Shown one piece after another: positions 63,936 to 64,000 of a DNA stretch of 64,000 bases (positions within the stretch are counted from its first letter, which is position 1; every line of letters starts with the position of its first letter). This stretch comes from Rhodospirillales bacterium 24-66-33 (GTDB lineage: Bacteria > Pseudomonadota > Alphaproteobacteria > Reyranellales > Reyranellaceae). The notes beneath the pieces are model-generated. The model saw only the letters and a program-made list of their open reading frames with translations. It made no database searches and was not told where the DNA came from. Location: NCBI GenBank assembly GCA_002281855.1, contig NCHQ01000012.1, forward strand, positions 1 to 64,000, in the 5' to 3' direction. A program made the translations under genes and the position numbers.

Positions 63936-63964
63936 AACCATTTGGTATTAAATGGTTTTTGTCT
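63936..63964 (+). terminator. Terminator-like hairpin near the window end
   Basis: AACCATTT (63936-63943) pairs with AAATGGTT (63950-63957) over GGTATT, followed by TTTGTCTT. The plus-strand T-tract suggests termination of a plus-strand transcript, yet no plus-strand gene precedes it closely; DUF2794 ends 340 nt earlier. The stem is AT-rich and thus of moderate strength. Confidence 0.5.
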
Positions 63965-64000
63965 TGATCTTGCGCCGATAGCACCGGCCGCTTTGGCCTC

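Noticed and set aside
63610..63951. Plus-strand ORF over the small lipoprotein gene
   Set aside because: It is low-complexity Ala/Pro/Thr translation opposite a gene with a clear lipobox, and it has no ribosome binding site.

Overview
The window is about 64 kb of high-GC, densely packed chromosomal DNA with ordinary housekeeping content. No insertion sequence, phage gene, CRISPR array, rRNA or tRNA was recognised. Several features point to an alphaproteobacterium, probably of the Rhodospirillales/Reyranella type (inference): an NDUFA12-like complex I subunit gene, DUF2155 and DUF2794 proteins, a B12-dependent ribonucleotide reductase, an rplI with an acidic tail, and the block aroQ-accB-accC-aat facing mlaD and NDUFA12.

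Layout. 0.1-3.6 kb, minus strand: an LprI/DUF3298 protein, an aminotransferase and a GGT-like lipoprotein that lacks the catalytic Thr. 3.6-5.8 kb, plus: M48 protease and DsbA-like protein. 5.8-11.2 kb, minus: a tyrosine/homogentisate operon (hppD, a short hmgA, fahA, maiA) ending in a translationally coupled membrane-anchored protein of unknown function. A MarR regulator diverges from it, and a good operator palindrome lies in the 40-bp gap. 11.7-14.7 kb, plus: aroQ, accB, accC, aat. 14.7-16.2 kb, minus: NDUFA12, mlaD, a 75-aa protein and DUF2155. 16.5-20.2 kb: nrdJ, followed by an 18-aa Lys/Ala peptide gene and a strong terminator. 20.5-25.5 kb: a tetR-MFP-RND efflux operon with a perfect palindrome at the tetR start.

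25.5-26.7 kb: a COG3146-type acyltransferase. 26.7-29.6 kb, minus: clpS, clpA and a two-TM microprotein. 29.7-32.0 kb: a secreted protein divergent from a DacA-SPOR carboxypeptidase, with two palindromes between them. 32.0-41.3 kb, minus: fabD, fabG, acpP, fabF, mltG, a membrane J-protein, galU, ugd, pgm and a GGCT-fold protein (fatty acid synthesis, then sugar nucleotide and wall functions). 41.5-42.9 kb: rpsF-rpsR-rplI with promoter, candidate leader RNA and terminator. 43.0-45.6 kb: convergent ferric iron ABC genes (permease and binding protein). 45.8-55.8 kb, plus: cfa, dnaB, alr, mlaE, mlaF, radA, cvpA, purF and an SDR. 55.8-59.5 kb, minus: a three-subunit molybdenum hydroxylase. 59.7-63.1 kb, minus: yfgM-like, bamB, der. 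The end holds a DUF2794 gene, a small glycine-zipper lipoprotein and an AT-rich tail with a terminator-like hairpin.

No clearly new multi-gene system is visible. The best leads are small: the 18-aa basic peptide behind nrdJ, the pseudo-GGT lipoprotein, the unknown protein coupled to tyrosine catabolism, and several regulatory palindromes at or over start codons. Promoter and operator calls rest on reading by eye. Gene functions rest on visible motifs and remembered family features, without database searches.
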